A DNA stretch of 53,763 nt from Thermus tengchongensis (GTDB lineage: Bacteria > Deinococcota > Deinococci > Deinococcales > Thermaceae): the NCBI RefSeq assembly GCF_021462405.1, contig NZ_JAKEDU010000010.1:17394-71156 (forward strand). The letters are read 5' to 3'. The position numbers were made by a program, and so were the translations under genes. Every line of letters begins with the position of its first letter. The first letter of the stretch is position 1. Of this stretch, positions 1-8,220 are shown in pieces. Below the pieces are notes generated by a model, which ran no database searches, had not been told where the DNA came from, and saw only the letters and a program-made list of their open reading frames with translations.

Positions 1-453
1 GGGTTCAAGGAGGAGATCCCCAAACCCCTCAAAGCCCTCCTCCAGGACCCCTCCTTTCACGACCGCCCCCGCCGCTTCTACGAGGGGCGGATAGCCCAGC
101 TCAAGGAGCGGCACCGTGAGGAGAAGAACCCCTACCTCAAGCGCAAGCTCAGGCGGGAGCTTGCCCAGATGAGAAAAGCTCTCGCCACCCTTCCAAGCCT
201 TCAGGGTGAGCCAGGCGGCCCTGCGGGGTCTACCGCGGGAAGGAACCCCCAGGGCATCCACGCCTGGCGAGCCCTGAGGGTAGGCCTTTTCCTTCCCCTC
301 CTTGGGCGGAAGGTGCCGAGGGATCTCTCGGTCCTCAAGCCCATCCTGCTGGGATCGTGGGAGGGGTGGAAGGGAGGCTTAGACCCTCATCCTGGTGGGG
401 GGTCGGCTGCTGCGGATGCCCACCTACGCGTGGGGGTGGGTAGTGGTGGCTAG
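1..453 (+). CDS. 3' part of an unrecognised protein, 5' end outside window
   Basis: The first reading frame is open from base 1 to a TAG at 451-453. The first ~65 residues look like genuine protein: very basic and acidic, helical, with many Arg/Lys/Glu, of the kind found in nucleic-acid-binding tails. After about base 205 the translation becomes Gly/Pro/Arg-rich and low in hydrophobic pattern, as expected of non-coding GC-rich DNA read by chance. The true protein may therefore have been truncated or fused at that point, for example by a rearrangement. I do not recognise the family. A transposase or other mobile-element protein tail is possible but unsupported. Confidence 0.4.
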   Translation, partial: GFKEEIPKPLKALLQDPSFHDRPRRFYEGRIAQLKERHREEKNPYLKRKLRRELAQMRKALATLPSLQGEPGGPAGSTAGRNPQGIHAWRALRVGLFLPLLGRKVPRDLSVLKPILLGSWEGWKGGLDPHPGGGSAAADAHLRVGVGSGG

Positions 454-755
454 GGTTGACCAGGCGTGGATCCCTCGCATCCCAACATGAGCGCCGTGGG
501 GTGAGGGGGAGCCAGTGGCGCAAGCGGCCCCGGACCTTTTTGGAGGTGAAGCATGCGCAAGCTAAGTACCCCGTCGTGGCGCAAGCCACGACGGGGTACT
601 TAGGGCCCCAAAAAGGCCATGAGCACGCCACTTTGGCTTTGGCTGGTGGGGCAACCTTTGCGCGGGGGTACTTAGATAGGCTTTGTCCACCGCTCTTCCT
701 GCCCATTGGTCCTGGGCGAAGCTCGCATCTGGCGGCAACCCCCATGCGCTAGCCC
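454..755. other. non-coding stretch with inverted repeat
   Basis: About 300 bases lie between the end of the first open frame and the stop of the next gene (on the minus strand). Open frames here on both strands are Arg/Gly/Pro-rich and look like chance translations. The only structure I see is the perfect inverted repeat at 562-603 and a further copy of its outer 11 bases at 667-677. Confidence 0.6.
562..603. repeat. perfect 19-bp inverted repeat with GCAA loop
   Basis: Arms 562-580 and 585-603 are exact reverse complements, separated by the four bases gcaa. The RNA form would be a 19-bp stem capped by a GNRA-type tetraloop. No T-run follows on either strand, so it is not a classical terminator. 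The outer part (ggggtacttag) recurs in direct orientation at 667-677. It could be a remnant of a mobile element, a REP-like extragenic palindrome or a transcript-end stabiliser. Confidence 0.75.
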
Positions 756-2222
756 TTAAAAAGCTCGAAGCCAAAGGGCGGGGAAAAGGGCTAGGATCAC
801 CCCCGCCACCACCCAGCCCAAGGCCAAGCCCAGGGTGCCCTCCGCCCGCTCCTTGGCCCAAAGGAGTCCGGCCCCCAAAAGAAGGAGGAGGAAGGTGGGC
901 CCGGGCACAGCCACGGCGAAGAGCAAGACCGCCAGATGGGGAGCGAGGTCCCGGTACCGCTCCCTAAGGACCAGGGGGACCAAGCCGCGGAAGAAAGGCT
1001 CCATAAGGGCCAGGCCCAGGAAGGCCAGGAGGTTTAGGGGCAGGGTGCCAAGCCCCAGGAACCCCCGGGCCCAGCCGTAGACAAAGAGCAATAGGACCAA
1101 AGCCGGTCCCACCCAGAACCCTTCGATCCATGTGGACCAGGGACCCAGCAGGGCGGGAAGGCGGCTTCGGAATCCCTTGAGGAGAAGGAGGTTTACGAAG
1201 AGCAAAAGCCCATAGAACAGGTAGAAGCTGGGGAGGATCAGGTCCTTTTGGTAAGGGGTGATGAGGGCTAAGGCGTTGCCGAACAGGGCTTTTCCCAGGA
1301 AGAGGGTCAGCAGGAGCGATACAAGAAGACCCCCCAGGAGGGTCAGGTAGAGGCTTCCTGGCCCCGGCAAGGGATCCTCCACCACCTCGAGGGTGCGCAA
1401 GGGCTCGATGCGGCTTTCCCCCAGGAGGACCAGGAGCAGGAAGGCCAGGAAGACGATAAGCCAGGGCCAGGCCTGGGCCAGGAAGCGGGCCGGGAGGTTT
1501 TCCAGGGCAGAAAGCTGCTTCAAGGCCGCCTGCCCCTGGGCCAGCTGGCCCTGCCCCAGGTAGGCCAGGGCCAGGAGGGAAAGGGCTTGGCTTTGTAGTT
1601 TGGGCTGGGCCGAAAGCTCCGGCAAGAGCCCCTCCAGAATAGGGATGGCCTCCTGGGGCTTCCCCGAGAGGAAGAGGAGGCGGCCTTGCTCCAGCCTTTC
1701 CGCTGGGGTGGAGCCCAGAAAGGCCAGGCCCTCCTGGGGCCTTCCCAGGGCCAGATGGAGCCGGGAAAGCAAAAGGCGCGCCTCGGGGGTGGAGGGCAGG
1801 CCTTGGGCCAGCCTCAAGGCTTCCTCGTACTGGCGGAGGGCCTCGAGGGCCATGGCCCGCAGGAGGTTGGCCTCAGGCCCCGGGGGGAGGGAAAGCCTGA
1901 GTACCTCGGCGGCCTGGCCCTTTTGCAGCAGCAACCGGGCGCGAAGGAGCTGGGCCTCCGGCTCATCCCCTAGGCGTCCCAGGTAGCTTTCCGCCTGGGC
2001 CAGGTCCCCCCTTTCCAGGTGGATGCGGGCGAGAAGGAGGAGGCTTGGCCGGTGCTCCGGATCGCTGGTGAGGGCCAGCTCGCAGGTGGCCTGGGCGCTG
2101 TCCAGTGCCCCTCGTTGGTATAGGCGCTGGCAACGGGCGAAATACTCTTCGGCTCCCTGGGCCAAAGCGGAGGAGAGGAAGTGTAGGCCCAGGAGAACCA
2201 GCAATCCCCCAATAAGCCTCAT
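756..2222 (-). CDS. secreted-N-terminus TPR protein fused to a CPBP-like membrane domain
   Basis: The protein has 488 residues from the ATG at 2222, chosen because it begins a classic signal peptide (MRLIGG...ALA, cleavage near residue 21) and follows a -10 box. Residues ~23-225 are helical TPR-like repeats (paired A/L/E helices). Residues ~245-488 hold about seven hydrophobic segments. Near residue 405 lies a MEPFFRG...LRERY segment that resembles motif 1 of CPBP (CAAX/Abi-type) intramembrane proteases, normally EExxxR. Here the second Glu is Pro, and the later catalytic His motif appears to be missing, so the domain is probably catalytically dead or diverged. The likely location is the inner membrane, with TPRs outside the cytoplasm. 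It is divergent from another exported TPR protein, so the two may act together. Function is unknown. Confidence 0.7.
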   Translation of the reverse strand: MRLIGGLLVLLGLHFLSSALAQGAEEYFARCQRLYQRGALDSAQATCELALTSDPEHRPSLLLLARIHLERGDLAQAESYLGRLGDEPEAQLLRARLLLQKGQAAEVLRLSLPPGPEANLLRAMALEALRQYEEALRLAQGLPSTPEARLLLSRLHLALGRPQEGLAFLGSTPAERLEQGRLLFLSGKPQEAIPILEGLLPELSAQPKLQSQALSLLALAYLGQGQLAQGQAALKQLSALENLPARFLAQAWPWLIVFLAFLLLVLLGESRIEPLRTLEVVEDPLPGPGSLYLTLLGGLLVSLLLTLFLGKALFGNALALITPYQKDLILPSFYLFYGLLLFVNLLLLKGFRSRLPALLGPWSTWIEGFWVGPALVLLLFVYGWARGFLGLGTLPLNLLAFLGLALMEPFFRGLVPLVLRERYRDLAPHLAVLLFAVAVPGPTFLLLLLGAGLLWAKERAEGTLGLALGWVVAGVILALFPALWLRAF

Positions 2223-2229
2223 GCCTTCC

Positions 2230-2235
2230 AGTTTA
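2230..2235 (-). promoter_or_regulatory. -10 box TAAACT, 7 bases before the TPR/CPBP gene
   Basis: TAAACT ends 7 bases before the ATG at 2222, predicting transcription starting at or one base before the start codon. The intervening ggaagg could alternatively act as a short Shine-Dalgarno if transcription starts further upstream. Confidence 0.55.
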
Positions 2236-2258
2236 CGCCCTCCCTCTCTTGTACCGGG

Positions 2259-2264
2259 TATAAT
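2259..2264 (+). promoter_or_regulatory. -10 box TATAAT for the exported TPR gene
   Basis: A perfect TATAAT lies 9 bases before the GTG at 2274 and 18 before an in-frame ATG at 2283. No Shine-Dalgarno lies between, so the mRNA should have a leader of about 3 bases or none, which favours the GTG. Confidence 0.6.
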
Positions 2265-2273
2265 CCCCCGCGG

Positions 2274-2984
2274 GTGAAACCCATGAGGCGCTGGATAACC
2301 GTACTTGCCGCGATGGTTTGGGTTGCTGGCCTGGCCCAGGCGCCCCAGGTGGCGGCCCTGGTGGACGCGGGGCGGTTTCAGGAGGCCTACGAGGCGGGGC
2401 TGAAGCTGGGCACCCCTGAGGGCCTGGCCCTGGGGGCCAAGGGGGCGAGCTTCTACGCCATGTACCAGGCCAAGCCCGAGGAGAAGCGGGCCTGGTTTGA
2501 ACGGGCGGAGAAGGCCGCCTCCCAGGCCATCGCCAAGGCCCCGGACTACCCGGAGGGGTATTTTGAGCGGGCCCGGGCCCTGGGCAGGCTTTCCCAGTTC
2601 AAGGGGATCCTCGAGGCCCTGGCCGAGGGCCTGGCCCCCAAGATCAAGGGGGACCTGGAGAAGACCCTTAAGCTCAAGCCCGACCACGCCGGGGCCATGG
2701 TGGCCCTGGCCCTCTGGCACTTTGAGCTGGTGCAGAAGGGCTGGCTGGTGGCCGCCACCCAAGGGGCGGACGCCTCCCGGGTGGAGCCCCTCATGAAGAA
2801 GGCCATGGAGCTGGAGCCTGAGGTCATCATCCACCGGGTGGAGTACGCCAAGGTCCTGGCCGCCTGGAACAAGAAGGAGGAGGCCAGGAAGCAGCTGGAA
2901 ACCGCCCTCGCCCTCCCCGCCAGGACCGCCGCTGACCGCTACGACCAGGAAAGGGCCCGGCAGGAGCTGGCCAAGCTGAAGTAG
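2274..2984 (+). CDS. exported TPR-repeat protein
   Basis: The protein has 236 residues from GTG 2274; an in-frame ATG at 2283 would drop three residues. It begins with a signal peptide (RRWITVLAAMVWVAGLAQA) and continues with TPR-like helical pairs, including clear ones around residues 75-100 and 125-150 ("KTLKLKPDHAGAMVALALWHFEL"-type helix). It is predicted to be periplasmic or cell-envelope associated. It is transcribed away from the TPR/CPBP membrane protein with about 50 bp between start codons. It resembles the TPR proteins that scaffold envelope complexes, but no partner is identifiable from sequence. It is followed by a hairpin at 2999-3025. Confidence 0.75.
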   Translation: MKPMRRWITVLAAMVWVAGLAQAPQVAALVDAGRFQEAYEAGLKLGTPEGLALGAKGASFYAMYQAKPEEKRAWFERAEKAASQAIAKAPDYPEGYFERARALGRLSQFKGILEALAEGLAPKIKGDLEKTLKLKPDHAGAMVALALWHFELVQKGWLVAATQGADASRVEPLMKKAMELEPEVIIHRVEYAKVLAAWNKKEEARKQLETALALPARTAADRYDQERARQELAKLK

Positions 2985-2998
2985 GCTCCTGCCGGGGT

Positions 2999-3025
2999 CC
3001 CCACGGGGCCGAAGGCCTCGTGGGG
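2999..3025. terminator. hairpin between convergent genes, likely bidirectional terminator
   Basis: Arms 2999-3010 and 3014-3025 form a 12-bp stem with one G-T pair and a 3-base loop (gaa), followed by cctttcacttt on the plus strand. It sits between the 3' ends of convergent genes at 2984 and 3030. Confidence 0.6.
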
Positions 3026-3029
3026 CCTT

Positions 3030-3626
3030 TCACTTTGGGGTGGGAAGCCTCAGGCCAAGCCGCCTGCCGAAGACCCGGAGGAGGACCGTGGCCAGGGCCC
3101 CGGCGAAGAGGGAGGCTTCCGGGTGGGCGCCGTGGAGGGCGTAGACCAAAAGCGCCCCCACCAAAGCGGCGGAGGCGTAGAGGTCCCCCGCCCGGTAGAG
3201 GATGCCGGGCACCTCCCCGGAGAGCACGTCCCGCAAGACCCCGCCTCCCACTCCCGAGAGGGTGCCCGCCAGGGCCACCCCAAAGGGCCCAAGCCCCGCC
3301 TCCAGGCCCCGCTCCGCCCCTAAGGCGGCGAAGAGGCCGAGGCCCAGGGTGTCCAGGTAGTAGATGGGCCTTTCCAGGGCCTGCACCCTGGGGTGGAAGC
3401 GGAAGACGAGAAGCCCCACCAGGACAACGCTCCAAAGAAGGGGTTCGTTCCTCAGGGCCGTGGGGGGCAGGGTGCCCACCAGGACGTCGCGGATGGAACC
3501 GCCCCCCACCGCCGTCACCGTGGCCAGGACCAGGACCCCGAGGAGGTCAAAGCCCTTCTCCACCCCCTTCAGGGCCCCGGTGGCGGCGAAGACCAGGGTG
3601 CCGAGCCAGACCAGGGCCTCAACCAT
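3030..3626 (-). CDS. TRIC/UPF0126 family cation channel or small-molecule transporter
   Basis: This 198-residue, highly hydrophobic protein has about seven membrane segments. It shows the two-fold internal repeat of the UPF0126 (YicG) family; each half carries a GGG-x2-RD motif (VGGGSIRDVLVG near residue 41 and VGGGVLRDVLSG near 127). Members are bacterial homologues of trimeric intracellular cation channels, and some have been linked to glycine uptake. Length is typical. The ATG overlaps the 3' end of ispF by 8 bp, so the two are co-transcribed, but no functional link to isoprenoid synthesis is apparent. Confidence 0.85.
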   Translation of the reverse strand: MVEALVWLGTLVFAATGALKGVEKGFDLLGVLVLATVTAVGGGSIRDVLVGTLPPTALRNEPLLWSVVLVGLLVFRFHPRVQALERPIYYLDTLGLGLFAALGAERGLEAGLGPFGVALAGTLSGVGGGVLRDVLSGEVPGILYRAGDLYASAALVGALLVYALHGAHPEASLFAGALATVLLRVFGRRLGLRLPTPK

Positions 3627-4077
3627 CCAAAAGCACCACCGCCCGGGCCTGCACGTGCTCTGGCGCCAGGCCCTCCGAGGTCTTGAAGGTGAGGCCGATG
3701 CGGTCTATGGGCAGGCCGAGGAGGCGGGAGAGGTTTTCCAAGAGGGCCTCCCGGTGGGGAGAGAGCTTGGGCCGGTCCAGGATGAGGACCAGGCTCGCCT
3801 GCACCAGCTTCCCCCCCCGCGCTTCCACCTGGCGCAGGGCCTCCTTCAGGAAGACCTCGCTCCGCACCCCCTGCCAGCGGGGGTCGGTGTCGGGGAAGTG
3901 GAGGCCGATGTCCCCAAGGCCGTAGGCGGAAAAGAGGGCGTCGGTAAGGGCGTGCAGGGCGGCGTCCCCGTCGGAGTGGGCCAGGGCCCCGTGGGGGCTT
4001 GGAATCAGGAGGCCGCAGAGGTATAGGGGTTTTCCCTCTATAAGGCGGTGGCTATCCTCCCCGTAACCTAGGCGCAT
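3619..4077 (-). CDS. ispF: 2-C-methyl-D-erythritol 2,4-cyclodiphosphate synthase
   Basis: This protein of 152 residues is a full-length IspF. It converts CDP-methylerythritol 2-phosphate to the cyclic diphosphate in the MEP isoprenoid pathway, as a cytoplasmic homotrimer with divalent metal. The N-terminal metal-binding DSH (residues 8-10), the AHSDGDAALHALTDAL segment and the C-terminal TSEG...A motif are all present. The ATG at 4077 lies exactly 6 bases after a TAAAGT -10 box, so the mRNA should be leaderless. The start codon is 16 bp from that of the divergent HD gene. Confidence 0.95.
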   Translation of the reverse strand: MRLGYGEDSHRLIEGKPLYLCGLLIPSPHGALAHSDGDAALHALTDALFSAYGLGDIGLHFPDTDPRWQGVRSEVFLKEALRQVEARGGKLVQASLVLILDRPKLSPHREALLENLSRLLGLPIDRIGLTFKTSEGLAPEHVQARAVVLLDG

Positions 4078-4080
4078 GGC

Positions 4081-4089
4081 TATACTTTA
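4081..4089. promoter_or_regulatory. overlapping divergent -10 boxes (ispF / HD gene)
   Basis: TATACT on plus (4081-4086) is 7 bases before ATG 4094. TAAAGT on minus (4089-4084) is 6 bases before ATG 4077. The boxes overlap by three bases, so polymerase could open in only one direction at a time. Confidence 0.7.
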
Positions 4090-4093
4090 GGGC

Positions 4094-4645
4094 ATGCCGA
4101 GCTTTGCGGAAGCCCTAGCCCTCATGGAGGCTTGGACGGAAGGCGAGTCCCTGAGGCGGCACATGCGGGCGGTGGAGGTGGCCATGCGGGCCTATGCCCG
4201 CCGCTTTGGGGAGGACGAGGAGCTTTGGGCCGTGGCCGGCGTCCTCCACGACATGGACTACGAGAAGTACCCCCAGGAGCATCCCTACCGGGGGGTGGAG
4301 GAGCTAAGGCGCTTGGGCTACCCGGAAGAGGTCCTCGAGGCCATCCTGGGCCACGCCTCCTACACCGGGGTGCCCCGGAAAAGCCTCATGGCCAAGGCCC
4401 TCTTCGCCGTGGACGAGCTCACGGGCCTCATCACCGCCGCGGTCTACGTGCGCCCCGACCGCTCCATCCTGGGCCTGGAGCTCCCAAGCCTCAAGAAGAA
4501 GTTCAAGGACAAGGCCTTCGCCAAAGGGGTGAACCGGGAGGAGATCCGGATGGGGGCCGAGGACCTGGGCCTTTCCCTGGATGAGCACATGGCCTTCGTC
4601 CTCGAGGCCATGAAGGAGAAGGCCGACCTGTTGGGCCTCCGGTAG
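4094..4645 (+). CDS. HD-domain hydrolase
   Basis: The protein has 183 residues. An HD-superfamily metal-dependent phosphohydrolase core is visible: His23, then LHDMD with His52-Asp53, then GHA near residue 93 and VDELTG near 109. It is of the compact "HDIG-type" class, which includes nucleotide and phosphate ester hydrolases; the substrate cannot be told. It is cytoplasmic with no signal or membrane segment. It is predicted leaderless from the shared ispF promoter region. The FUN14-like gene follows after 36 bp with its own -10 box. Confidence 0.8.
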   Translation: MPSFAEALALMEAWTEGESLRRHMRAVEVAMRAYARRFGEDEELWAVAGVLHDMDYEKYPQEHPYRGVEELRRLGYPEEVLEAILGHASYTGVPRKSLMAKALFAVDELTGLITAAVYVRPDRSILGLELPSLKKKFKDKAFAKGVNREEIRMGAEDLGLSLDEHMAFVLEAMKEKADLLGLR

Positions 4646-4668
4646 TTGCCCCTCTTGGCCTTTCCCGC

Positions 4669-4674
4669 TAGGGT
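4669..4674 (+). promoter_or_regulatory. -10 box TAGGGT before the FUN14-like gene
   Basis: TAGGGT ends 7 bases before the GTG at 4682, supporting that internal GTG rather than the upstream TTG at 4646 as the start. Confidence 0.45.
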
Positions 4675-4681
4675 GAGAGGC

Positions 4682-5002
4682 GTGGAGCTACCCGACCTCA
4701 CCCCTTACCTGGGGCAGATGACCTTCGGCGGCCTGGCGGGCTACGCGGTGGGCTACGCCCTGAAGAAGGTGGGCCGCCTCCTGGCCATCGGCCTCGGCCT
4801 CCTCTTCATCGCCCTGCAGCTCCTGGCCCAGGCCGGGTACGTCCAGGTGGACTGGACCCGCATCCAAAAGGACGTGGAGCCCCTCCTCCAGCAGCCGGGT
4901 CTGCAAAGCCTCTGGGAAAGGCTACTCCAAACCCTCACCTACAACCTCCCCTTCGGGGCCAGCTTCGTGGGGGGGTTGCTCTTGGGCCTGCGGGCGGGGT
5001 AG
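4682..5002 (+). CDS. FUN14-family small membrane protein
   Basis: The protein has 106 residues from GTG 4682, which gives the usual FUN14-like N-terminus and follows a -10 box; a TTG at 4646 would add 12 residues. The sequence has GGLAGYAVGYALKKVGR followed by a strongly hydrophobic helix, an amphipathic linker, and a C-terminal Gly-rich helix (FGASFVGGLLLGLRAG), the pattern of bacterial FUN14 proteins. Its role is unknown. The stop is 5 bp from the 3' end of the convergent sugar permease gene. Confidence 0.7.
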   Translation: MELPDLTPYLGQMTFGGLAGYAVGYALKKVGRLLAIGLGLLFIALQLLAQAGYVQVDWTRIQKDVEPLLQQPGLQSLWERLLQTLTYNLPFGASFVGGLLLGLRAG

Positions 5003-5007
5003 GTGCT

Positions 5008-5850
5008 TTACCCCTTAACCGCTCCGGCGGTGAGCCCGGCCACGATGCGCTGCTGGAAGACCAGGACCAGCACCACCAGGGGCACGGTCACCGCCACGCT
5101 GGCGGCCATGATGGACCCCCAGGGGATCTCAAAGGGCGTGGCCCCCCCAAAGCTGGCGATGGCGGGGGGCACGGTCTTGACCGCGTCTCCCACGGTAAAG
5201 GTCAGGGCGAAGAGGTACTCGTTCCAGGCGGCGATGAAGGAGAGGAGCCCCGTGGTCACGAGCCCCGGCCCCGTGAGGGGGAGCATGATGCGGAGGAGGG
5301 TTTGTAAGGGCGTGGCCCCATCCACGTAGGCGGCTTCTTCCAGCTCCCGGGGAAGCCCCCGGAAGTAGCCCACCAGCACCCAAACGGTGAAGGGCAGGGT
5401 GAAGAGGAGGTAGGAGAGGATGAGGCCCAGGTGAGTGTTGAAGAGGCCCGCTTGCCGAAGGAGCATGAACAGCCCTCCCAACACGGAGATCTGGGGGAAC
5501 ATGGTCATGGCCAAGACCAGGTAGAGCACGGCGTTCCGGGGAGGGAAGGGGAGGCGGCCCAAGGCGTAGGCGGCCAAGACCCCCAGGACCAGGGAGAGCA
5601 GGGTGGCCCCGCCCGCCACCAGGAGGGAGTTCAGCAGGTTGCGACCGAAGTTCGCCTGCAGGAAGACGCTCTTGTAGTGTTCCAGGGTGAAGGGCAGGGG
5701 CAAAAAGCTGGGGTCGGCGGCGAAGAGGGCACCCGAGGGCTTGAAGCTGGAGATGACCGCCCAGTAAAAGGGGAAGACGCTGTAGACCACCACGAAGATC
5801 ACCAGGAGGTAGAAGAGGGTACGGCTCAGGATGCGGGAAAGCGGCTTCAT
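5008..5850 (-). CDS. sugar ABC transporter permease, MalG type
   Basis: The protein has 280 residues from ATG 5850, whose codon overlaps the stop of the upstream permease (4-bp ATGA overlap). A longer open frame to 6225 only runs through that gene. There are six membrane helices, with the cytoplasmic EAA loop EEAAYVDGATPLQTLLRIMLPLTGPGL near residues 180-205 that docks the ATPase, and a C-terminus ending AGAVKG typical of MalG-like subunits. It pairs with the MalF-type protein to form the channel. No ATPase gene is present; a shared MalK/MsiK-type ATPase from elsewhere is expected. Confidence 0.92.
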   Translation of the reverse strand: MKPLSRILSRTLFYLLVIFVVVYSVFPFYWAVISSFKPSGALFAADPSFLPLPFTLEHYKSVFLQANFGRNLLNSLLVAGGATLLSLVLGVLAAYALGRLPFPPRNAVLYLVLAMTMFPQISVLGGLFMLLRQAGLFNTHLGLILSYLLFTLPFTVWVLVGYFRGLPRELEEAAYVDGATPLQTLLRIMLPLTGPGLVTTGLLSFIAAWNEYLFALTFTVGDAVKTVPPAIASFGGATPFEIPWGSIMAASVAVTVPLVVLVLVFQQRIVAGLTAGAVKG

Positions 5851-6722
5851 TTCAAGGCCTCCTTCCCCAGGGTGCGCATGTAGAAGACCACGAAAAGGAA
5901 GATGAGGACCAGGATGGCCACGCTGATGGCCGAGCCGTAGCCCAGGTCCTGGAAGTCGATGAGGGTCTGGCGGTTGTAGACCGCCAGGGTGCGGGTGGCG
6001 GGGTTCACCCCGCTCATCACGAAGATGACGTCGAAGACCCGAAGCGCGTCCAGGGTGCGAAAGATAAGGGCCACCACCAAGGCGGGGGTGAGGAGGGGGA
6101 GGGTGATGGTCCAAAACTGCTGCCAGCGGGTGGCGCCGTCGATGCTGGCCGCCTCGTAAAGTTCCTCGGGGATGAGTTGTAGCCCCGCCAGGAGGAGAAG
6201 CGCCATAAAAGGGGTGGTCTTCCACACGTCCACGGCGATGATGGCGGGCAGGACCAGCTCAGGACGGGCCAAGAAGGCCACCTTCTGGGCCAGGAGGCCG
6301 AGCTTCACCCCGAGGACGTTGATGACCCCGTAGACGTCGTGGAGCATCCACTGCCACATCTTGGCGGAAACCACCGTGGGGATGGCCCAGGGGATGAGGA
6401 TGGCGGTGCGCACCAATCCCCGTCCCTTGAAATTGGAATGGATGACCAGGGCAATGGCCAGCCCCAAGAGGGTTTCCAGGCTGACCGAGATCACCGTGAA
6501 CTTCACCGTGTTCCATAGGGCCTGGCGGAAGTCGGGGTCTTGGAGGAGGAAGCGGTAGTTCTCCAGGCCCACGAACTGGGGAGGTTCCACGAAGGCGATG
6601 TCGGCCTTGAAGAAGGACCAGTAGAAGACCTGGGCCAGGGGATAGCCGGCCACCAGGGCCACCACCAGGAGGGTGGGGAGGACCAGAAGCCAGGCCAGGC
6701 GGACTTGCCGTTGCGTGAGCAT
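5847..6722 (-). CDS. sugar ABC transporter permease, MalF type
   Basis: The protein has 291 residues from ATG 6722 (MLTQRQVR...), chosen because the 17 residues upstream fall in the intergenic hairpin. There are six membrane segments and the EAA loop EEAASIDGATRWQQFWTITLPLLTPAL near residues 190-215. It is second in the operon, 55 bp after the binding-protein gene, with a 10-bp hairpin between. It overlaps the MalG-type gene by 4 bp. Confidence 0.92.
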   Translation of the reverse strand: MLTQRQVRLAWLLVLPTLLVVALVAGYPLAQVFYWSFFKADIAFVEPPQFVGLENYRFLLQDPDFRQALWNTVKFTVISVSLETLLGLAIALVIHSNFKGRGLVRTAILIPWAIPTVVSAKMWQWMLHDVYGVINVLGVKLGLLAQKVAFLARPELVLPAIIAVDVWKTTPFMALLLLAGLQLIPEELYEAASIDGATRWQQFWTITLPLLTPALVVALIFRTLDALRVFDVIFVMSGVNPATRTLAVYNRQTLIDFQDLGYGSAISVAILVLIFLFVVFYMRTLGKEALK

Positions 6723-6741
6723 GATGCTTGAGGATAGCCCG

Positions 6742-6765
6742 CCGGGGGGCCTAAAGGCCCCCCGG
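6742..6765 (-). terminator. intercistronic hairpin between binding protein and permease genes
   Basis: A perfect 10-bp stem (6742-6751 with 6756-6765) has a 4-base loop (ttta on the transcribed strand). No U-run follows on the minus strand, so it is more likely an mRNA-end stabiliser or partial attenuator than a full terminator. This arrangement commonly gives more binding protein than membrane subunits. Confidence 0.7.
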
Positions 6766-6777
6766 GAGATCAAGGGC

Positions 6778-8067
<1,290 letters not shown>

Positions 8068-8100
8068 ATCATCCTCCTATGGAAGCTTTTCCAAGTAGGA

Positions 8101-8129
8101 ATTATATACCTCCCCTCCTAGGATGTCAA
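8101..8129 (-). promoter_or_regulatory. consensus sigma-A promoter of the sugar transport operon
   Basis: On the minus strand TTGACA (8129-8124) and TATAAT (8106-8101) are both perfect, with a 17-bp spacer. The start point should fall near 8094, giving a leader of about 27 bases carrying AGGAGG. This is the best promoter in the window. I see no clear operator palindrome. Confidence 0.9.
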
Positions 8130-8220
8130 CACGGGAAGGGGGCGGCGGCGGTGCGGGTGGCGGAGCGCCTGGAACAGGCGGGGAGAAGAGGTAGCCCTAG
8201 CTGAGACGCGCTCTTGTTTC

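Noticed and set aside
562-677. CRISPR array
   Set aside because: Only one inverted repeat and one partial direct copy; no regular spacers and no match to Thermus repeats I know.
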